Notes: generated by a model not told the origin, from the sequence alone. Shown: positions 1-8,701, counted from the first letter of the stretch. The stretch: 40,271 nucleotides of DNA from Erysipelotrichaceae bacterium (GCA_013334325.1 JAAXXT010000022.1:1-40271), one strand, 5' to 3'. Numbers and translations: made by a program.

Positions 1-1
1 C

Positions 2-526
2 ACAGCTTTAACTACGATTGAACTCAACAAAGACTTAGTTATAGTTAATCAGATCCCTAAAACATATCTGGATGCCTTGGAGAAAGGTTTATTAAGTTTT
101 ATATTGAAAGTAGAAGACAGTCAGAAGCTAAAAGTAAGGCTAGATGGGAATACCAATGATCTCATTATTGGGACCAGTGCGATCTCCAGTATAAACTTCA
201 ACTTTGTGGAAACACGAACAGTAGAAGTTGAGAATTTTCGATGGATCATCAAACAAGTATATACCTATGGAGAATCCAAGTTAACCTTTAGAAGAACGAT
301 CCAAGATGGGATGAACTCTCTCGACATCGAAGGACCTTCAAGAGACAACAATCTTTTCTTCCTTAAGATGATCCTCAACAATCAACTTAATCAATGGCCA
401 GTTCCAGATGACTTATCACAGAGTATACTTACTCAACTAGAAGAAAGTACTCCTTGGACAATAGAAGGGTTGGTTTCTGTATACTGTATAGAACCAAGTC
501 AACATTATCGAATTACCTGGCAATAA
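2..526 (+). CDS. Hypothetical protein, 5' end outside the window
   Basis: The reading frame is open from base 2 to the TAA at 524-526, so this is the last 174 codons of a longer gene. The TTG at 77 is only an internal codon: the frame runs on upstream with no stop and no start ahead of it that looks better. The visible part is hydrophilic with alternating hydrophobic residues, suggesting a beta-rich soluble or exported domain. I see no membrane segment or catalytic motif. I do not recognise the family. It converges with the VIT-like gene and shares a terminator hairpin with it. Confidence 0.7.
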   Translation, partial: TALTTIELNKDLVIVNQIPKTYLDALEKGLLSFILKVEDSQKLKVRLDGNTNDLIIGTSAISSINFNFVETRTVEVENFRWIIKQVYTYGESKLTFRRTIQDGMNSLDIEGPSRDNNLFFLKMILNNQLNQWPVPDDLSQSILTQLEESTPWTIEGLVSVYCIEPSQHYRITWQ

Positions 527-586
527 AACACTATTTAAGACATATATAAATAACTGTAGATATAAATTTCATAGATCATATAAATA

Positions 587-622
587 AAAAAGCACTGATC
601 CTCATAGAGTTTCAGTGCCTTT
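587..622. terminator. Terminator between convergent genes
   Basis: A 7-bp perfect stem, GCACTGA (592-598) with TCAGTGC (612-618), is flanked by A-rich DNA on the left and TTTT on the right. Read on the minus strand the hairpin is followed by TTTTTTATTT, so it should stop the VIT-like gene efficiently. The plus-strand tail is shorter. Confidence 0.75.
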
Positions 623-632
623 TAATGTATGT

Positions 633-1499
633 TTAAACGCTAATCCCTAAGAACTGTTTGACCACGATCCCAATCAGGAAAGAGACCAAGGCTACAGACA
701 TCGATATGGTGACCATTTCTAAGAAACGCTTCTTGAATGGTAGATCTTTTGCGACAGAGACATAATACGTAAAGACTAAGATGATAAGAACAACGGTAAC
801 CAATAAGATACCTAACGCTAAGACATAATTGCTTAATAAGATATAAGGTAAAGTCATAAGGACAACCGCAACGATATACATGATGCCTGTATAGCCTGCT
901 GATTTGAATGGATGTTCAGCCCCATCTGAGCGAGAAGAGAGATACTCTGAGCTCATCATCGATAAGGTAGCGGATATCCCTGTGATCAAACCACTTAAGG
1001 CGATGATCTTAGAATCTCTTAAGGCAAAGGTTAAACCGGCTAAAGTACCTGTCAATTCAACCAAAGCATCATTAAGACCTAAAACCATAGATCCTACATA
1101 CTGGAGTCGATCTTCATCCAATAAGGCGATCAAGGCATTCTCATGAGCTTCTTCATCTTTGGCGATCTTAAAGGCTTCAGGTGCTTCTTTAGCGATCTCA
1201 TGATAAGAGATGGTGGCTTTATTTTCACCTTTCTCCATAAGCTTTATCGCAAAGGTAAAACCGAAGATCTTATTAAGTAAGGCATACCATCTTACTTTAG
1301 CCATTTTAGGTTTAACAGTAACTCCAGTATAGCTTTCCCAGATCTTCGCATGGGCTTTTTCTTCTAGTCCAATTCTTTTGATGATCTCGGCATTCTTGTC
1401 ATCTTTCATGCCTTTGGCGATGGCGGTATAGATGTAGTATTCAGTCAATTCACCAACCTGCATCTTTAAAATATCTTGTTTACATTTTTCACTGAGCAT
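633..1499 (-). CDS. Ferritin-like domain plus VIT1/CCC1 iron/manganese transporter
   Basis: A 288-residue protein in two parts. Residues 1-130 form a ferritin/rubrerythrin-like helical domain with metal-ligand pairs EEKAH (near 46-50) and EEAHE (near 116-120). Residues 135-288 carry the VIT1/CCC1 membrane domain with the typical GLNDALVELTGTLAGLTFAL segment and about five transmembrane helices. Known members move Fe2+ or Mn2+ out of the cytoplasm, and the ferritin-like part is thought to bind or sense the metal. The start is supported by AGGTGG eight bases upstream and an extended -10 TGCTATAAT. It is a single-gene unit transcribed away from mnmG. The family is clear; the exact metal is inferred. 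Confidence 0.88.
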   Translation of the reverse strand: MLSEKCKQDILKMQVGELTEYYIYTAIAKGMKDDKNAEIIKRIGLEEKAHAKIWESYTGVTVKPKMAKVRWYALLNKIFGFTFAIKLMEKGENKATISYHEIAKEAPEAFKIAKDEEAHENALIALLDEDRLQYVGSMVLGLNDALVELTGTLAGLTFALRDSKIIALSGLITGISATLSMMSSEYLSSRSDGAEHPFKSAGYTGIMYIVAVVLMTLPYILLSNYVLALGILLVTVVLIILVFTYYVSVAKDLPFKKRFLEMVTISMSVALVSFLIGIVVKQFLGISV

Positions 1500-1503
1500 G
1501 TGT

Positions 1504-1528
1504 CCACCTCTTTAATAAAATTATAGCA
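1504..1528 (-). promoter_or_regulatory. Extended -10 promoter and RBS of the VIT-like gene
   Basis: On the minus strand TGCTATAAT is an extended -10 (TATAAT at 1520-1525). It is followed by AGGTGG (1504-1509), a Shine-Dalgarno placed correctly for the ATG at 1499. No good -35 box is visible, as expected for extended -10 promoters. Confidence 0.6.
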
Positions 1529-1561
1529 CAATGCGACTGGTGTTTCGTTTAATGAGCCTTG

Positions 1562-1582
1562 TGGTAAAATAGTTAAGCGAGG
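1562..1582 (+). promoter_or_regulatory. Extended -10 promoter and RBS of mnmG
   Basis: TGGTAAAAT (TAAAAT at 1565-1570) is an extended -10 with no convincing -35. GAGG at 1579-1582 lies seven bases before the ATG at 1590. Confidence 0.5.
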
Positions 1583-1589
1583 TCAAACC

Positions 1590-3458
1590 ATGAGGATCAT
1601 TGTCATAGGTGCAGGTCATGCCGGTGTAGAAGCGGCTCTATCTAGTGCTCGGATGGGAGTAGAAACCATCCTTTTAACCATGGATGAACATCGTATCGCT
1701 ATTATGAATTGTAACCCTTCTGTAGGAGGCCCTGCGAAAGGGGTCGTCGTCAGAGAGATCGATGCCTTAGGTGGTCAAATGGGGATCACTGCTGATCGTA
1801 CTGCCTTACAGTTTAAAATGCTCAATACAAACAAAGGCCCAGGCGTCCAATGCCTTAGGGTCCAATCAGATAAAGTAGCGTATTCTCAGATGATGGATGA
1901 GGTCGTTCATAGTACAGAGAATCTAAGTGTAAAAGAAGGCCTTGTTGAAAAGATCCTCATCGAAGATGGGATCGCAAAAGGAGTCTTGCTTCAAGGTGGA
2001 GAGATCTTAATGGCTGACGCCATTGTCTTAACTTCAGGAACCTATATGTCTTCTAAGATCTTAGTAGGATCTACCGCTACGATCAGTGGTCCTGAAGGAC
2101 AAGCCACCACTAAGGATCTTTCTCAATCACTAAGAGATGCAGGTCTTAAGACCTTTAGATTAAAGACAGGGACACCTCCTAGAATCAAAACGAATTCGAT
2201 CGATTTTACTCAAGGTCTCATTCAACCAGGAGACAGTGCCTTTATTCATTTCTCTTTAGATTTCCCTAAAGAAAACTATCCACAGGATCAAGTCCCGTGT
2301 TATCTCATCTATACTCAACCAGAAACTCATTCCGTCATCAAACTGAATCTAAAACGATCAGCGATGTATTCTGGCTTAGTTGAAGGCGTAGGTCCACGAT
2401 ACTGTCCGTCTATTGAAGATAAGCTTGTTAGATTCGCCGATAAAGATAGACATCAGATCTTCTTAGAACCTGAATCTAGATCATTAGATACGACCTATAT
2501 CCAAGGGTTCTCAACCTCTATGCCTCATGAGGTCCAAGATCAAATGATTAGATCTTTACCTGGTCTAGAACACTGTGTCATCGATAAATATGCCTATGCG
2601 ATCGAATATGATGCGATAGAACCGACTCAGCTTTATCCTAGTCTAGAAGTCAAGACCATCTCAAATCTCTTCTGTGCAGGTCAAATCAATGGGACCAGTG
2701 GTTATGAAGAAGCAGCTGGACAAGGTTTGATGGCTGGGATCAATGCGGCCCTTAAAGTTCAAGGCAAGGAAGCTTTGATTCTAGGACGTGATGAAGCTTA
2801 TATTGGGGTCATGATCGATGACTTGGTCACCAAGGGTACCCAAGAACCTTATCGACTATTGACATCACGTGCTGAACATCGTCTATTGCTTAGACATGAC
2901 AATGCGGAAAATAGGCTCTCTGAAAAAGGATACTCAATAGGATTATTACCTCAACGACGTATCGATATCGTTAGGATACGTGCCTTTCAAACAGAAGCCC
3001 TGATCAAACATCTCAAATCCGTTCGATATACAGTGAAAGATGAGATGAATACCCTTATGAAAGATAAGGGCTATACCGATATGACCGAAGGTCTTAGTGC
3101 TTATGAATGTCTAAAAAGACCTCATATTACTGCTCAAGATCTTATTCCTTTCTTTGATTTCACTCCTTATGAACAAGAAGTCATCGATACGGCTGAAATC
3201 GAGATCAAGTATGAAGGCTATATTGTAAAGGCTTTAAAAGAAGCTAAACGACATGAGACTTTAAACAATCATAAATTAGATCCTGAATTTGATTATGCTC
3301 AAGTGCCTCATCTATCCATCGAAGGTCGTCAAAAGCTTACCAAGATCCGTCCTTTGACTTTAGGTCAAGCCTCACGTATCTCAGGGGTCAATCCTTCAGA
3401 CATCACCGTCTTGGTCAATTTTTTGGCCATCAGGAAAAACAAATCGGACAAAGTGTAA
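1590..3458 (+). CDS. mnmG: tRNA U34 carboxymethylaminomethyl synthase, FAD subunit MnmG (GidA)
   Basis: MnmG works with MnmE to install the 5-carboxymethylaminomethyl group on uridine 34 of certain tRNAs, using FAD, NADH and methylene-THF. At 622 residues it has the usual length. The dinucleotide fold GAGHAG (residues 7-12), the conserved CNPSVGG segment with its cysteine near residue 47, and the C-terminal helical domain ending in the LTLGQASRISGVNPSD block are all present. It opens a run of seven genes (mnmG-rsmG-noc-parA-parB-mnmE-tatD); its partner mnmE is the sixth of them. Nothing suggests truncation. Confidence 0.98.
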   Translation: MRIIVIGAGHAGVEAALSSARMGVETILLTMDEHRIAIMNCNPSVGGPAKGVVVREIDALGGQMGITADRTALQFKMLNTNKGPGVQCLRVQSDKVAYSQMMDEVVHSTENLSVKEGLVEKILIEDGIAKGVLLQGGEILMADAIVLTSGTYMSSKILVGSTATISGPEGQATTKDLSQSLRDAGLKTFRLKTGTPPRIKTNSIDFTQGLIQPGDSAFIHFSLDFPKENYPQDQVPCYLIYTQPETHSVIKLNLKRSAMYSGLVEGVGPRYCPSIEDKLVRFADKDRHQIFLEPESRSLDTTYIQGFSTSMPHEVQDQMIRSLPGLEHCVIDKYAYAIEYDAIEPTQLYPSLEVKTISNLFCAGQINGTSGYEEAAGQGLMAGINAALKVQGKEALILGRDEAYIGVMIDDLVTKGTQEPYRLLTSRAEHRLLLRHDNAENRLSEKGYSIGLLPQRRIDIVRIRAFQTEALIKHLKSVRYTVKDEMNTLMKDKGYTDMTEGLSAYECLKRPHITAQDLIPFFDFTPYEQEVIDTAEIEIKYEGYIVKALKEAKRHETLNNHKLDPEFDYAQVPHLSIEGRQKLTKIRPLTLGQASRISGVNPSDITVLVNFLAIRKNKSDKV

Positions 3459-3475
3459 AAAACCATGAGGGAATT

Positions 3476-3484
3476 TGTTATAAT
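3476..3484 (+). promoter_or_regulatory. Extended -10 immediately before rsmG, possible leaderless start
   Basis: TGTTATAAT (TATAAT at 3479-3484) is followed by only six bases before the rsmG ATG at 3491, so transcription would begin at or next to the start codon. No Shine-Dalgarno lies at normal distance; GAGGG at 3467-3471 is about 20 bases away. Confidence 0.5.
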
Positions 3485-3490
3485 TCTACT

Positions 3491-4186
3491 ATGAATCAGG
3501 AAACCTTCAAACACCAACTCAGCGTGTTCACCACCCGCGATTTAAACGTCGTTATGGCTCAATTTGAGACCTATTTGAATCGCTTGGTCGAAGTCAATAA
3601 GTTCATGAATCTAACCGCCATTACTGAACCTGAAGAAGTCTATGAGAAGCACTTTCTAGACAGTTGTTTGATTTCTCCTCAGCTTAAAGCTCATGATAAA
3701 GTGGCTGATGTGGGATCAGGTGCTGGATTTCCAGGACTCTGTCTCGCCATCATCAGAGATGATATCGAAGTGACTTTGATCGAACCTACCGCTAAACGAT
3801 GTAAGTTTCTAAGTGATCTGATCTTAGAACTTGATCTAAAAAACGTATGGGTCGTCAATTCTAGGATCGAGGACTTGCCTTGTGTTCGTGAAAGCTTCGA
3901 TGTAGTCACTGCACGAGCAGTCGCACAGTTATCTATCTTACTTGAGCTTTGTGTACCTAGTGTAAAAGTCGGTGGTCTTATGATCGCGATGAAAGGGCAG
4001 AAAGCCTTAGAAGAACTTGAAGAAGCTTCTAAAGCGATCAAGTTATTACATCTTAGTTTATTAAGTGCTGAACCTGTAACTTTACCTAACGCAGGACTAC
4101 GTCATAATCTTGTCTTTAAGAAAGATAAGAGTACAGAATCAATGTATCCTAGAGCTTACAATCAAATCAAAAACAAACCCCTATAG
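3491..4186 (+). CDS. rsmG: 16S rRNA (guanine527-N7)-methyltransferase RsmG (GidB)
   Basis: RsmG transfers a methyl group from S-adenosylmethionine to N7 of G527 (E. coli numbering) in 16S rRNA; loss gives low-level streptomycin resistance in known species. The 231-residue product shows the family hallmarks: NLTAI near residue 40, the SAM site VADVGSGAGFPGLCLAI near 74-90, LIEPTAKRCKFL after it, and TARAVAQL near 140. It lies 32 bases after mnmG and 8 before noc. The start lacks a spaced Shine-Dalgarno but has a TATAAT six bases upstream. Confidence 0.97.
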   Translation: MNQETFKHQLSVFTTRDLNVVMAQFETYLNRLVEVNKFMNLTAITEPEEVYEKHFLDSCLISPQLKAHDKVADVGSGAGFPGLCLAIIRDDIEVTLIEPTAKRCKFLSDLILELDLKNVWVVNSRIEDLPCVRESFDVVTARAVAQLSILLELCVPSVKVGGLMIAMKGQKALEELEEASKAIKLLHLSLLSAEPVTLPNAGLRHNLVFKKDKSTESMYPRAYNQIKNKPL

Positions 4187-4194
4187 GAGAAACT

Positions 4195-4953
4195 ATGCAA
4201 GAAACCCGTGAAATCGCCAGTCATTTGATCCAATCCAACCGTTATCAACCTCGTTTAAACTTCGATGACGGAACCTTAAAAGAACTGGCTAACTCCATCA
4301 AAGAGAACGGGTTGATCCAACCGATCTCAGTAAGACCCATTGAGAAAGGTTATGAGATCATCGCAGGAGAACGTCGCTTTAGAGCCATGATGTTGCTTGG
4401 CTTTACTGCCATCCCTTGTATCATCTCTAAAGTAAACGATACCCAATTGGCTGAAATGGCCTTAGTCGAAAACATTCAACGTGAAGATCTATCCGCCATA
4501 GAAGAAGCTAAAGCATTCGTGGTCATGATCGAAAATCAAGCTTTGACTCAAGATAAGATCGCTCAAAAGATGGGCAAATCCCAATCTGCTGTCGCCAATA
4601 AGATCCGCTTGCTTCAGTTGCCTCAAGAGATCCAAGATGCGGTAAGTTCCCATCAGATCACAGAAAGACATGCGAGAGCGTTATTAGCCGCTCCAGTTGA
4701 AGATAGAGTCCCTTTATATAAGAAGGTCATCGGTTCTAGCCTTAACGTTAGACAAACAGAAGCCTTGATTGAACATCACGCAGTAACGCCTAAACATAAG
4801 CCAACCACTAAAGGCGTAACGAGAAATCTCCAGATCGCCATCAATACGATCATCGCTTCGATCAAAATGATCGAAAGAACAGGCATACCTTTAGAGTATA
4901 AACAAACCGACAAAGAGGATGCGATCGAATTCGTGATCCGATTCAAGAAGTAG
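4195..4953 (+). CDS. noc: Nucleoid occlusion factor Noc-like, ParB/CTPase fold
   Basis: A ParB-family DNA-binding CTPase of 252 residues. The N-terminal CTP-binding part contains AGERRFRA and ENIQREDL, the helix-turn-helix lies near residues 117-143 (DKIAQKMGKSQSAVANK), and the C-terminal block RNLQIAINTIIASIKMIERTG matches Noc better than ParB. In Bacillus, Noc spreads from its own sites and tethers DNA to the membrane to block division over the nucleoid. The start follows AGGAGA and the rsmG TAG is only eight bases upstream, so no longer N-terminus is possible. It therefore lacks the amphipathic membrane-targeting leader of Bacillus Noc. Position between rsmG and parA is the canonical noc position. 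Confidence 0.85.
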   Translation: MQETREIASHLIQSNRYQPRLNFDDGTLKELANSIKENGLIQPISVRPIEKGYEIIAGERRFRAMMLLGFTAIPCIISKVNDTQLAEMALVENIQREDLSAIEEAKAFVVMIENQALTQDKIAQKMGKSQSAVANKIRLLQLPQEIQDAVSSHQITERHARALLAAPVEDRVPLYKKVIGSSLNVRQTEALIEHHAVTPKHKPTTKGVTRNLQIAINTIIASIKMIERTGIPLEYKQTDKEDAIEFVIRFKK

Positions 4954-4965
4954 AAAGAGAGATTT

Positions 4966-5742
4966 ATGGGAAAAATCATTGCCGTAGCGAATCAAAAAGG
5001 CGGAGTTGGTAAAACCACAACCGCCATCAATCTTGCCGCTGGCCTGTCTTATTTTAACCAGAAGGTGCTTTTGGTTGACTTTGATCCACAAGGCAATACG
5101 ACCCAAGGCGTAGGGACTCCTCGAGAAAACATCAAGTTTTCTATCTACAATGTCCTTATGGAAAATCATACGATCAACGACGCTAAACTAAAGTTGACTC
5201 ATCCTCCATTGACTCTAGTACCTGCAACCATCGATTTGGCTGGTGCTGATCTAGAAATGGCAGAGTATAAAGTAGGAAGAGAACGTCTCTTAAAGAATAA
5301 ACTAGATGTTATCAAAGCTGAATACGACTACATCATCATCGATTGTCCTCCATCACTAGGTTTACTTAACACCAATGCCTTAACGGCAGCGGACTCTGTT
5401 TTGATTCCTGTTCAATGTGAGTACTACGCCTTAGAAGGTTTGACCCAACTCTTATCGACGATACGCTTGGTTCAACGTCTATTCAACGATAAGCTCATCA
5501 TCGAAGGTATCTTATTGACCATGTTTGATGCGCGTACTAAGCTAAGTCTAGAAGTTCAACAAGAAGTCCGTAAGTATTTCAAAGAACGGGTCTATCGTTC
5601 ATTTATCCCACGTAATGTTAAGTTATCAGAAGCTCCTTCACGAGGTCAAAGCATTTTCGAATATGATGTGCGCTCAGAAGGTGCCAAAGCATATGCGGCA
5701 TTGGCGAAAGAAGTCATGACTGCCAATCCAAAGGAGGTCTAG
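4966..5742 (+). CDS. parA: Chromosome partitioning ATPase ParA (Soj)
   Basis: A 258-residue ParA/MinD-type ATPase. The deviant Walker A KGGVGKTTT (residues 11-19), Walker A' VDFDPQGN (near 40-47) and Walker B DYIIIDCPPSLG (near 122-133) are intact. ParA-ATP binds DNA as a dimer and is released by ParB, helping to segregate the origin and, in Bacillus, to control DnaA. It begins 12 bases after noc and ends one base before parB; the parB ribosome site AAAGGAGG lies within its 3' end. Confidence 0.97.
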   Translation: MGKIIAVANQKGGVGKTTTAINLAAGLSYFNQKVLLVDFDPQGNTTQGVGTPRENIKFSIYNVLMENHTINDAKLKLTHPPLTLVPATIDLAGADLEMAEYKVGRERLLKNKLDVIKAEYDYIIIDCPPSLGLLNTNALTAADSVLIPVQCEYYALEGLTQLLSTIRLVQRLFNDKLIIEGILLTMFDARTKLSLEVQQEVRKYFKERVYRSFIPRNVKLSEAPSRGQSIFEYDVRSEGAKAYAALAKEVMTANPKEV

Positions 5743-5743
5743 T

Positions 5744-6598
5744 ATGGCTGATGATAAACCACGTCTAGGACGAGGATTAGAAGCGATCTTTGGGGAAAAC
5801 GTCAGTTCGGTCTTAGAAGAGATCCAACATTCACACGCCAATAACTCAGAAGAGATCTTACTGGAGCTTATTCATCCCAATCCTTATCAACCTCGGATTC
5901 ATTTCGATGAGACCAAGATCGAAGAATTGGCTCAATCTATCCGTGAACACGGTGTCTTTACACCGATCTTGATTAGAAAAGCAGTGAGTGGATATCAGTT
6001 GATTGCGGGAGAACGACGTTTAAGAGCGGCTAAAGTAGCCCAGCTTAAGAAGATCCCTGCGATCGTTTTAGAATTCACTGAAGCTGAAATGATGGAGATC
6101 TCTTTGATTGAAAATATTCAACGAGAAGACCTCAATGTGATCGAAGAAGCCAAAGCTTACGACAACATCCTGACTCGTTTAAACATTACCCAAGAAGCCT
6201 TAGCGAAAAAGGTAGGTAAAAGCAGAGTCCATATCACCAATACTCTACGCTTGCTTCAACTACCTAAAAGCGTTCAAGATCTCGTGCTTAATAAAGTCCT
6301 AACGATGGGCCAAGTCAAACCTTTGATTACACTAGAAGATCCTTCTAAGATCATCGCCATTGCGGAAAAGATCGTCAAAGAAGGACTAAGTGCCCGAGAT
6401 GTAGAAAAACTCATCAAAGATAAGAAGTCTAATCCAAGACCTCAATCTCCTAGTACAGATTACTCTTATGCGGAACACTTACTCTCTGATAAATTTCAAA
6501 CGAAAATCAAGATCGTTTCTAAAGCACTTACGATTCATTTCCAAGATGATGATGATTTGAATCGTTTATTAGAACTGATGGGCGTCATCGAAGACTAA
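5744..6598 (+). CDS. parB: Chromosome partitioning protein ParB (Spo0J)
   Basis: The 284-residue centromere-binding CTPase. The N-terminal LGRGLEAIFGE (residues 7-17) is the ParA-stimulating peptide typical of chromosomal ParB. AGERRLRAA and ENIQREDLN mark the CTP-binding domain, SRVHITNTLRLLQLP the recognition-helix region, and the C-terminus is a dimerisation domain. It is a diverged paralogue of the noc product three genes upstream. No consensus parS palindrome was seen in the window. AAAGGAGG upstream makes it a strongly translated gene. Confidence 0.96.
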   Translation: MADDKPRLGRGLEAIFGENVSSVLEEIQHSHANNSEEILLELIHPNPYQPRIHFDETKIEELAQSIREHGVFTPILIRKAVSGYQLIAGERRLRAAKVAQLKKIPAIVLEFTEAEMMEISLIENIQREDLNVIEEAKAYDNILTRLNITQEALAKKVGKSRVHITNTLRLLQLPKSVQDLVLNKVLTMGQVKPLITLEDPSKIIAIAEKIVKEGLSARDVEKLIKDKKSNPRPQSPSTDYSYAEHLLSDKFQTKIKIVSKALTIHFQDDDDLNRLLELMGVIED

Positions 6599-6599
6599 A

Positions 6600-7925
6600 A
6601 TGAAACTCGATCCTATCGTGGCTTTGGCGACGTCTTTACAGACGCAAGCCATCTCCATATGTCGTCTCAGTGGCGACGACGCCATTGAGATCGCTGAAAA
6701 GCTGACTCACTTAAATCTAAAAGACCAAGACCATAGGATACTCTATGGTTTTATTCATGACCCTTTAACAGAAGAAACAGTCGATGAGGTCTTAGTCTTA
6801 GTGATGAAAGGACCTCGATCCTATACCAGAGAAGATGTGGTAGAGATCCATTCTCATGGGGGAATCTACGTCACTCAAAAGATCTTATCCTTAATCATAG
6901 GTGCAGGAGCTCGTTTAGCTCGACCAGGTGAATTTACCCAAAGAGCAGTCCTTAATGGACGATTGGATCTGGCTCAAGCTGAAGGTGTCAATGCGTTGAT
7001 CGAAGCAGATTCTGAACAAAGTGCTAAACTCGCCCTTAATCAATTAAAAGGGGCTCTATCAGAATTAAATGAACCTTTAAAAGAAGAACTTTTAGGCATC
7101 ATTGCCCATATCGAAGTCAACATCGATTATCCAGAATACGATCTTGAACAGATCACCAGAACACAACTTAAACCTAGGGTACTTTCGTTTAGAGATAAAC
7201 TTCAACTTATTTTAAAGGAAGCTCAAAGTGGACAACGTATGAGAGAAGGAGTCAAGACAGCCATCATAGGGAAACCTAATGTGGGGAAATCCTCTTTACT
7301 CAATGCCTTACTTAATGAAGATAAGGCCATCGTCACAGAGATCCCAGGAACTACCCGTGATGTGGTAGAAGGCACCATACGTTTAGATAAGGTTACACTT
7401 CATCTAATGGATACTGCAGGATTAAGAGAAAGTGAAGATCGTATCGAAAAGTTAGGCATCGCTAAAACCAAACAGATCATCAAAGATGCGGAATTGATCT
7501 TATTTGTGGTCGATGGATCACAGAATCTAGATGAAGATGAGAAAGCAGTACTTAAGTCACTGGATCCACAAAAGACGATCCTTATCTATAATAAGAAAGA
7601 TTTAGGATCATCTTCAGATCGATTAGAGATCAGTGCTTTAAATAAGGATGTGAAAAGCTTGATCAAGGTCCTTAATGAACGCTATGAAAGCGATCAGTTC
7701 GTCTTTACGAAACCTGTCCTTAATAATGAAAGAACAGTTGGCTTAGTAAGATCAGCCTTAGCCAGTATCGAAAGTGCGTTAAGTGCGATCGAAGATGACA
7801 TCGCTGTCGATCTGATCAATTTAGATCTGACTTCAGCTTATGAAGCTTTGGTAGCCTTGACTGATCCAGAAACCAATGTCTCCATCACCGATGAATTGTT
7901 TGCGCGATTCTGTTTGGGGAAATGA
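6600..7925 (+). CDS. mnmE: tRNA modification GTPase MnmE (TrmE)
   Basis: Partner of MnmG in wobble-uridine modification. The 441-residue protein has the N-terminal tetrahydrofolate-binding domain (HSHGGIYVTQKIL near residue 88), a G domain with GKPNVGKSS (about 224-232), DTAGLRE and NKKD, and the conserved C-terminal FCLGK with the cysteine needed for activity. It starts two bases after the parB stop and its TGA overlaps the tatD start. In Bacillus mnmE precedes mnmG; here it has moved behind parB. Confidence 0.97.
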   Translation: MKLDPIVALATSLQTQAISICRLSGDDAIEIAEKLTHLNLKDQDHRILYGFIHDPLTEETVDEVLVLVMKGPRSYTREDVVEIHSHGGIYVTQKILSLIIGAGARLARPGEFTQRAVLNGRLDLAQAEGVNALIEADSEQSAKLALNQLKGALSELNEPLKEELLGIIAHIEVNIDYPEYDLEQITRTQLKPRVLSFRDKLQLILKEAQSGQRMREGVKTAIIGKPNVGKSSLLNALLNEDKAIVTEIPGTTRDVVEGTIRLDKVTLHLMDTAGLRESEDRIEKLGIAKTKQIIKDAELILFVVDGSQNLDEDEKAVLKSLDPQKTILIYNKKDLGSSSDRLEISALNKDVKSLIKVLNERYESDQFVFTKPVLNNERTVGLVRSALASIESALSAIEDDIAVDLINLDLTSAYEALVALTDPETNVSITDELFARFCLGK

Positions 7926-8701
7926 TGAGCTATACAGATACTCACGCCCATTTGGCGGAAAGTGAATTTGAATTAGACATCGATGAGGTCATCCAACGCG
8001 CAAAAGATAACGACATCAAACGTATCATATTAATAGGATGTCAAATCGAAGGCGCAAAAAGAGCCTTATCATTAGCTAAAAAAGATCCGATCTTTAAAGT
8101 CGCAGTAGGATTTCATCCTGAAGATGTCTTAAGTCTCACTGAGAAAGATTGGGAAGAGATGGAGTCTATGATGAGTGATCCTTTAGTGATCGCCATAGGT
8201 GAGATAGGCTTAGATTTTTATTGGGATAAAGATCCGCTTCATCATGAGATCCAAGAAGAAGTCTTTCTTAGACAGATCGAATTGGCCAATACCTTAAACA
8301 AGCCCATCTTGATCCATTCTAGAGATGCGATCCAAAAGACCTATGATCTTTTAAAAGCAGTGCCTGTATTAAGGAAAGGCGTTATGCATTGTTATTCAAG
8401 TTCACTTGAAATGGCGAAAGAATTCATTAAACTGGGCTATATGATCTCCTTAGCGGGACCTGTGACCTTTAAAAATGCGCATGTTCCGGTGTCTGTAGCG
8501 TGTGGAATAGATCTCAATCATCTCTTGATTGAGACAGATAGTCCTTATTTGACTCCTCATCCTTATCGAGGAAAACGTAATGAGAGTGCTTATGTGAAGC
8601 ATGTAGGAGAAAAAATAGCTGAACTTAGGGGAATTAAAGCTTCACAACTTCAAGAAATCCTAGAAGAAAATTATCTTAGAATCTTCGAAAAGTCATCTTG
8701 A
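7922..8701 (+). CDS. tatD: TatD-family metal-dependent deoxyribonuclease (YabD-like)
   Basis: A 259-residue TIM-barrel hydrolase. Metal ligands are visible as DTHAHL near residue 6, the Glu of IGEIGLDFYWD near residue 92, the His of LIHSRDA near 130, the His of MHCYSS and the Asp of IETDSPYLTPHPYRGKRN near 204. TatD enzymes act as 3'-5' exonucleases on DNA or RNA. The gene overlaps mnmE by ATGA; two consecutive ATGs are available and the first is used here. In Bacillus the homologue is followed by yabE and rnmV, as in this window. Confidence 0.95.
   Translation: MMSYTDTHAHLAESEFELDIDEVIQRAKDNDIKRIILIGCQIEGAKRALSLAKKDPIFKVAVGFHPEDVLSLTEKDWEEMESMMSDPLVIAIGEIGLDFYWDKDPLHHEIQEEVFLRQIELANTLNKPILIHSRDAIQKTYDLLKAVPVLRKGVMHCYSSSLEMAKEFIKLGYMISLAGPVTFKNAHVPVSVACGIDLNHLLIETDSPYLTPHPYRGKRNESAYVKHVGEKIAELRGIKASQLQEILEENYLRIFEKSS

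Noticed and set aside
904-1146. Plus-strand frame of 80 codons opposite the VIT-like gene
   Set aside because: It is a shadow of a well-supported minus-strand gene, with no ribosome site and no recognisable domain.
2858-2885. CACGTG core in mnmG considered as a parS site near parAB
   Set aside because: Only the central six bases fit the consensus parS palindrome; the arms TGTTT and AAACA are missing. The other CACGTG near 27309 is also isolated.
4776-5169. Minus-strand frames of 67 and 92 codons across noc and parA
   Set aside because: They lie opposite strongly conserved genes and have no promoter or ribosome site of their own.
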